From NCBI GenBank assembly GCA_018340805.1, contig JACMZG010000008.1:24786861-24850860 (forward strand): a stretch of DNA of 64,000 nucleotides. The letters run 5' to 3'. The position numbers and the translations under genes are program-made. Below are positions 57,717 through 64,000 of this stretch, piece by piece. This DNA is from Microvelia longipes (lineage: Eukaryota; Arthropoda; Insecta; Hemiptera; Veliidae). The notes below the pieces were generated by a model, which saw only the letters and a list, made by a program, of their open reading frames with translations, had not been told where the DNA came from and made no database searches. Each line of letters opens with the position of its first letter. Within the stretch, counting starts at the first letter, position 1.

Positions 57717-60700
57717 TTTTATCAATTTAGAGAATTGATAACAACTAAACCTGAATAAACTTTGAATCAACTCCAATTATAAATTAAAATAACATTCCAG
57801 AAAAAAGGGAAATAATAATTTTAAATATTGTTTTTAAATTAACACTACTTCTACAACATGAAAACATTTCAATTTTCGTAGTCAATAACCCCACTTGTAT
57901 TGGAAACATGCAGTTTAATTCATGTCAAGCTGTCATTTATATTTGTTAAAAACTGGATACAATTTATTCTGCCACTTCAATTATGAGTGACAAGAATATA
58001 ATTGAATAGATTGTTAGCTGAAAAATTGCTTTTCTGTGGAGCTGTTGATAAGGTAACAATTAAATCACAAAGCAACCAAATCACAGCACTTAAATTAAAA
58101 AATATAATAGGAGTAATTATTTTCTTAAAAATATTTTTATTTATAAATACAAGTAAAAAAAAAGAATATATGAATACATAATACAATCATTACTAAGCAT
58201 TAAAATATTGATTAATCTATTTTTTAATAATCATTTGTATTTCACTTATAAATAATTTTTCATCAAATAATTTATTTAAAAAAAAAGCTGGACCAACAGC
58301 TTTAAATTTTTTCACAATACTTGAAAATTGTGTACTTTTGATCATATCTTATATTTAAAAAACTAACAAGACTAATAAACAAAATATAATGTGATTCACA
58401 GACATTATTATAAATGTAAATACATTATTAAATCAAAAAATATCAATTGATTTTAGGAAGTTATACACAACAATATGTTCTAATAAAGTATTAACATATT
58501 AAAAGTTTCAAAAATACAAATTTTACATACATAGTACATTTTACACATAAAAAAAAGAAAGAAAACATGCTGCATTTGGAGCAATATAATCTTTGCTTCC
58601 GGAGAAAAACACAACACTTTTACTGTATAATAACATTTTTCCATATTTTCAGAAGAATCATCCTATGTAAGATAAAAAAAATGTGCTTGATGACTAATAA
58701 ATTTATTTTGACAAATGTATTAGGCATAATAACAACTCAAAGTTAGAAAAGGGCAAGTCACACCGACTAGTTTTCTAAATGTAGGCCAAATTATATAGAC
58801 GTTTTAAAAGTCAAATTAAATGTATTACTTCTAGAATAAATAATTAATGTTTCATGCATTGAAAATTGTAACTTTTAAATTCCACATCCTTTGTTTCAGT
58901 TAATGGAACCTCTTAGGATGTTAAGATTTGTGTTGTGCAGCAGACATCTTGGCCATGTAGGATAATCTGGTTTTACTACAGATATTTGATTTAGATAAGT
59001 ATAAATTTAACAGAATTATTCAAAGGAAGTAGAAGAAACTTTTAACTAAATTACTACAACATAATAACAGTTACAAATGCACCTTTAAAATGTTAAGGCC
59101 AAAAATGTGAAACAACAAATTTTTAACTCCAAAACTTTTACTGAGATTTATGAAATTAATAGCCAAAAATAAATAAAAAAAGAGAATGTAGAGAGCTGTT
59201 GATTAAATAGAAACAACGTTAAGTAAAGTAGATACCTACAAAATACAACTTATGTGTCTTTAGCATATACAAGCATAGAGCAAGTTGCACACCTACTCTC
59301 ACAATAAAAAAACAGCACCTATGAAAGTAGTATAAAGATATCCTTAACTGACTTATGCACACTTGGTGGCTCTTGTTGTAAGAGATAACATTATTTTATC
59401 TAAATAACCAAGATTCTGATATCTTAAAATAAAAAAAAAAACTACAATTGTCTAATTATTTAACTTAAGCAATAAAATAATAAGCGCTTAGAGCTTTTCC
59501 TAATATTTGTTCTGCTTAAAATTTATGAAAGACAAAAGTTTCTAAAAAAATGACAATTTATACTATTGACTATTTATTATAAAGTCATTTTTAAAGCTAT
59601 ATTTAACAATAGTTAATTTAAAAGCAGTCCCAAGAACACTTAAACAAAGGGGAAAACAGGTAAGAATGTCACATATTAAATTGTTTTATATATATACAAA
59701 AAATGTATGTCAGTGTGAGTTTCACCAACATGTTTTTTTGTGGTTAGGGACCTATGAAATGGATTTTAATCATACTCCTGCCTTTATCCCAATAGTGACT
59801 TTCATTTGAAAAAACCTCTTGAAAATTTCTATTTTCATTTTGTGAAGATTGAGGTCTTGCAGTGGTGGTCTTCATTAACTGTATCAATATTAATTGTGAT
59901 TAATCTATTGTCTCGCTTCCACTGTGGGAGGCAAAAGCCAATGCAGTTAATTTAAATTTTACAAACACAAACATGCAAAATAAACAATTTTTCATTAGAC
60001 AAATAAACTTTCATACAAAACTTACTAAAACAAGAATAAATAGATTAGTCTTTCATTTGATTATAATGTTGGAGAACAAAACCAACTCTATGAAATAGGG
60101 TAGGACTGTGTGGGCTTAAATATCTAGAGGAAGACACTCAGTTGGTAGAGAAAAACAGTTTTTGCTGGAATCTAGAGTAACTTCAACAGAAATGTACACT
60201 GCTGTGACCACTTATTAATTTAAATGTTCTTGTAATGAACTTAATACTTAAAAAAATAACTACCAGTTCACAATTATCAAAAAAATAAAATAAATTTAAA
60301 TATATTGAACATTAACATTTTATAAATATGATTGTGTCATCGAGGAGGTTTAATATATTCAATCTTACTTTCATTTTTTAGTTATTTAATTTAAAAAATA
60401 CTTGATGTTGTACACTTGTTCTAACAGATCAAATATACAATTAAGTTATTAAAAATTGACTTACTATAAAATAAGTAGTTATTTAAGAATAACAAAAGTA
60501 CCTCAAAATATAGCCAATATTATAGTACTTCTATGCCATGTTACTAACTTTAAGAAAGTATTATATTAAATCAAAATAATCACCTGTTATCACCAATTTC
60601 AAAATATTATTGTACACATGATAAATTTTAAGTACTTACTCACCGGATAATAGAAAAAACCTTCCTTAAAATAACAATACCATTTTAAACATATAACAAC

Positions 60701-60849
60701 CTTAGCACCTTCAGACATATTTAAAAAAACAAACAATATTCTTACAAAATACATATCTTAGGTATTAAAAATTAAAAAAAAAACAACCTAATTAACTAAC
60801 AATTAACAAAATATTTAAAAACAAAAAAATTAGGGAAGTAAATTCTACT
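57717..60849. other. AT-rich spacer, probable p53 3'UTR on minus strand
   Basis: No exon, known repeat or RNA gene recognised. Because the p53-family stop codon is at 60852-60850 on the minus strand, at least the right part must be its 3'UTR. The IR start at 57716 is in the same orientation downstream. Reverse-strand AATAAA signals are numerous in this AT-rich stretch and none stands out. Confidence 0.5.
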
Positions 60850-63065
60850 TTAAGTATTTCTATTTTTGGATTTATTAATCTTTTTTTGCATTCGCTGGAT
60901 TTTTTCAAATAAAATAGGGATTTGCTGGAAAGTGGGCGCTAAGGACTGAAACAGTTCATAAGCAGACACCAGGTTTTTGGCCATTTGCATTGCCTTCTCT
61001 AGATCTTTCTGCAAATTTTCTCGTTCGTAGTCAGACTAGAAACATAAGATAAAATATAATATAACTGACAATTTATTGATTTCATTTAAAAATGAGAAAA
61101 GCAAAGATATATATGGTTTAAGTTAACCAGTAACTAAATACATTTGTTTGATTCCCAGCAGTGACCCATCCAGGCAATGACCTCCCTCAATGCTAATTAT
61201 GATTTAAGAAACCATAGATATACTAGTCATATTGAAACAAAACTTAATTTACTTATTTATTATCACATTTCAATTACACTTGTACCAAATTCCAACTCAA
61301 TTGGATTGTTTTGCATTTTTTTAAAAAACGTAGAAAAGTTTAGCAATAAAAATTGAACTAATGCTGATAATGAGAAGAAGCTTAGCACATTTGCTGGTAT
61401 TATATAAGACTACAGGTGTTCTAAATTGTAAAACAATCGAAACATGTTAGGTTTATGATGTCATAAAAAATATTTTCTGGATAGCACAACTAGACCTAAA
61501 AATTGGTTTTTGTACCTCAACTTATTAGCATAAAGACTTTGAGAGCTACGAGACAATACACACACACACACACAGACAGACAACTTTGTAATAACCACTC
61601 AGGAGGTCTTAAACGCTTCAAATGGATAATGTAGGTGAAATATCGTTTTTAGATTTTTTTGCAAACACAACACTTTTTCTGTTTACCTATCATATTAATA
61701 GTATTAAGCTATGTCATTATTTATGTTATGCTCTCTATGTTATTTATGGTATTAAGCTACCCAGCTGAGTATAACCTGGTGCAGCTGCTGTGAATCAAAC
61801 GTTTGATAATGGAATATTATTACTTTTTATTTAAATTTTATTGCAATTATGAGTAAATTGTGAAACCAGTGAGTATAACAGCACTTTATTGTGAGAATAG
61901 ATTTCCAGCCTGAGGGTAGCAAGAGTTTTAATGCCACACAAGCATTGTAAATGTTTCATAATTAAATGCAATCCTATAAAGTATTTTAATCTTTAAAAAA
62001 GAATTAAAAAAAAAATATTGCTGGACAAACAATATTACAAATATTTCAGATTTTTTAAATGATAATTTAGATAACTATAAAATCAACCTTAAAATTAAAA
62101 AACCTAATCCTAAATAATATTATTCGATAGTTTTATGTCGCATGTTTTTACTATTGGTTTTTTCCGTATTTATTTTATTTAAAAAAGGCTGTTATTATGT
62201 AAGAATAGTATTTTGTTATACATTGTTAGTATTTGTAAATAGCAGTTTAAGGATTGTATAGTTTTTTAATATGTATTCAATTTGACATTTATTTAATTCC
62301 TGTAAAAGGTCAAAAAATAAAGATATTTATTTATTTATTATTTATTGTTGGTGTGTGAAAATTAATTATTAATAATAATATTCAATGCTAGAGATATTAT
62401 AATATAAACAGTCCCTAATTAACATAATGTGTCCAGGCCCATGCTTCAGGAGGCAGCAAATGTTTTAAAGCAATGAAAAATAATCAGTATTAAGGTACAA
62501 TGAAGGTATTAATTAACCTTTGGCTACAAGTTCTGTTTAAGAAATTCTGGTTTTGCCATTTGGTTTAAAAACTAAATGGACTGAAATATTTTTGTGAAAA
62601 AGCTCTAACAGGGAAACACAAACTTTAAGTCTTGCAGACCCCAGTCAAAGTTAAATATAATAAGTAAAGCCAGACCACACAAAAATTGAAGACAAATTCT
62701 TGTATAAAGGTCTAAGGTGGAAAATAGTGGGTAAAGTTCAGTGTCAATTTTACCAGTACGTCGAATCCTATCCTTGTGCTAAGTATTAGTGTATTTGCCC
62801 AAGAGCTCATATATTTTAATCAATACTCACCCCATCAGAATCAGATGACAGAGGAATAGTGTTCAGCATAATTTTTTTGGCCACGGGAACATCTTTAGTA
62901 TTATGTTTTAACGATCTTTTCTCCGGTTTAGTATCTTTCCTTGAAGTTTCATTATTAACATTTTCTTCACCAGAATCTCGAAGATCTTTCTCCATTCGAT
63001 CCATATCTCTTTTGGGACAAGCACAAACTTTCACGGAGACCCTCTGCCTTCCCAGAATTTGAAAG
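60850..63065 (-). CDS. p53: p53-family tumour suppressor, last two coding exons (5' part outside window)
   Basis: Exon 63065-62831 (acceptor CCTTGCAG, donor GGG|GTGAGT) and terminal exon 61035-60850 (acceptor GTTTCTAG, stop TAA) join in phase 0. The first begins FQILGRQRVSVKVCACPKRD, matching the end of the p53 DNA-binding domain (human '[20 protein letters not shown]'): the Ala-Cys pair and the DNA-contact Arg (human R280) and Asp are kept, while human G279 is Lys and R282 is Met, and C-P-K-R-D is common in insects. A basic, polar linker follows (SRKDTKPEKRSLKHNTKD). The 61-residue last exon (ENLQKDLEKAMQMAKNLVSA, then LFQSLAPTFQQIPILFEKIQ) is helical and is likely the oligomerisation tail. 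p53 is a sequence-specific nuclear transcription factor of the DNA-damage response. The upstream exons must lie past 64000. Confidence 0.9.
61135..61455 (+). repeat. Dispersed repeat family J, copy 2
   Basis: Homologous to 34220-34530: CATTTGTTTGATTCCCAGCA, GTGACCCATCC, CTCAATTGGATTGTTTTG, AAAAATTGAACTAATGCTGA and TAATGAGAAGAA in the same order. It lies in the last p53 intron. A (CA)n tract with CAGACAGACA follows at 61556-61590, similar to 16150-16180. Confidence 0.65.
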
Positions 63066-64000
63066 CTGCAAGGATAATAATTTTTGTAATTCTACATATA
63101 TTTATCAAGATTTGAGATCATCAAGATGAAAATCATCGCTTATAATTTAAAATTAATTTAATAAACAGAGAGACAACCAAATTTAAAAATGACATATGCA
63201 GAACCTAGATTAATTTAATAAAAATTAATCACAGCAATCTAAAGCTCTTTTCCGTGATGCTTTATAAAAAGTTAAAATTAATATTGGAAAATGGATCACA
63301 TAAAAGCAATGAACCCATTTTGGGATAAAAAGTTGAATAATATTCTAATATATAATCTGATAATACCGGGTTTTGCAATATATGCATTTTGCGAACGATA
63401 CCTAGAAAAAGTAACTATGAAAATGCCATGCTACATGACATTATGTCAAGCCATCAGGGCTGATGATGGTTGAATGATGGAACAGTTCCCAGGTGTTCCC
63501 AGGTGTAGCATTGCATTTTACTAATTACATTTCCTAGATGTCTCTCGCACAATTATATTGTGTTAACTATTTATGTTTTGCAAAACTTGGTCGTATCAAA
63601 TGATATATGTTTAGCTTACCAAGCATGATGGCAGCATGAGAGCACTGCTCTTCTCTAGTAAATAATTTATATAATATTCTATGAAATTTTAATTGAAGGT
63701 TAAAGATAGATCAGGCTCTGTCGGCGCTCTGATGAGTTAGACGTAATGAAATAGAATGAGACATGACATAATGTCAAGCAATCAATGATGACAATAGTCG
63801 AATGATGAAACAGTTCCCAGATGTAGCATTGCATATGAAGGAGTAAGAAGAAGATACCTTCAGTCAAAGTCCCTTGCTTTGTCCCCCTTACTGCTTTGTA
63901 ACCCCACTAGATTTAATCCACCAAAGCCAAGTCAGTCACAAACATATCTTTGAACATGCCATTTATTAAACTAAACTATTTCAAATTCTGTGCTTCAACG
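63066..64000. other. p53 intron (right edge), with a duplicated segment
   Basis: No upstream p53 exon was recognised on the minus strand. A segment of about 85 bp (TGACATTATGTCAAGCCATC ... GAACAGTTCCCAGGTG ... GTAGCATTGCAT, 63435-63514) recurs at about 63764-63832 in the same orientation. The first copy also carries a 10-bp internal duplication of TTCCCAGGTG. Confidence 0.6.

Overview
The window is a piece of an AT-rich arthropod (almost certainly insect) nuclear genome. The evidence is spliced genes with GT-AG introns, an INO80 subunit, a variant ionotropic (chemosensory-type) receptor, an insect-style p53 tail, and dense non-autonomous transposons, fold-back repeats, LINE remains and microsatellites. 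I cannot name the species. No prokaryotic gene or virus was recognised.

Layout. (1) Positions 1-1482: 5' flank or first intron, with a 92-bp tandem duplication and no coding exon. (2) Positions 1505-42243, plus strand: one large gene in about 29 coding pieces encoding an NFRKB/INO80G orthologue of roughly 1,990 residues (human is about 1,300). It has an N-terminal DEUBAD domain, a repeat region rich in SUMO-consensus motifs, the NFRKB winged-helix domain, a second conserved helical block and a very long Gln-rich C-terminal half. Its introns carry most of the repeats: several MITE families, four long fold-back elements, two decayed LINE pieces, a tRNA-derived SINE, a hairpin-unit tandem array, a 2.4-kb minisatellite of 24-bp units and elements with hammerhead-ribozyme-like cores. 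(3) Positions 42244-45195: 3'UTR and convergent intergenic spacer. (4) Positions 45196-57716, minus strand: a variant ionotropic receptor (IR). I resolved six exons by splice phase, and at least one exon between residues about 183 and the S1 lobe was not found. The 6.1-kb gap where it should lie holds a broken LINE reverse transcriptase, a broken Crypton-like tyrosine recombinase and an 81-bp tandem repeat. (5) Positions 57717-60849: AT-rich spacer or p53 3'UTR. (6) Positions 60850-63065, minus strand: the last two coding exons of a p53-family gene, whose remaining exons lie beyond the right edge.

The three genes have no evident functional link. NFRKB is a chromatin-remodelling and deubiquitinase-regulating subunit, the IR is a membrane ligand-gated channel, and p53 is a stress transcription factor. 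The most unusual content is repetitive: several inverted-repeat families recur inside introns of two genes, and three dispersed elements share a CTGANGA-stem-GAAA core like that of hammerhead ribozymes. Exon boundaries were deduced by hand from reading frame, phase and GT/AG signals. Two places in NFRKB do not join cleanly and are flagged.
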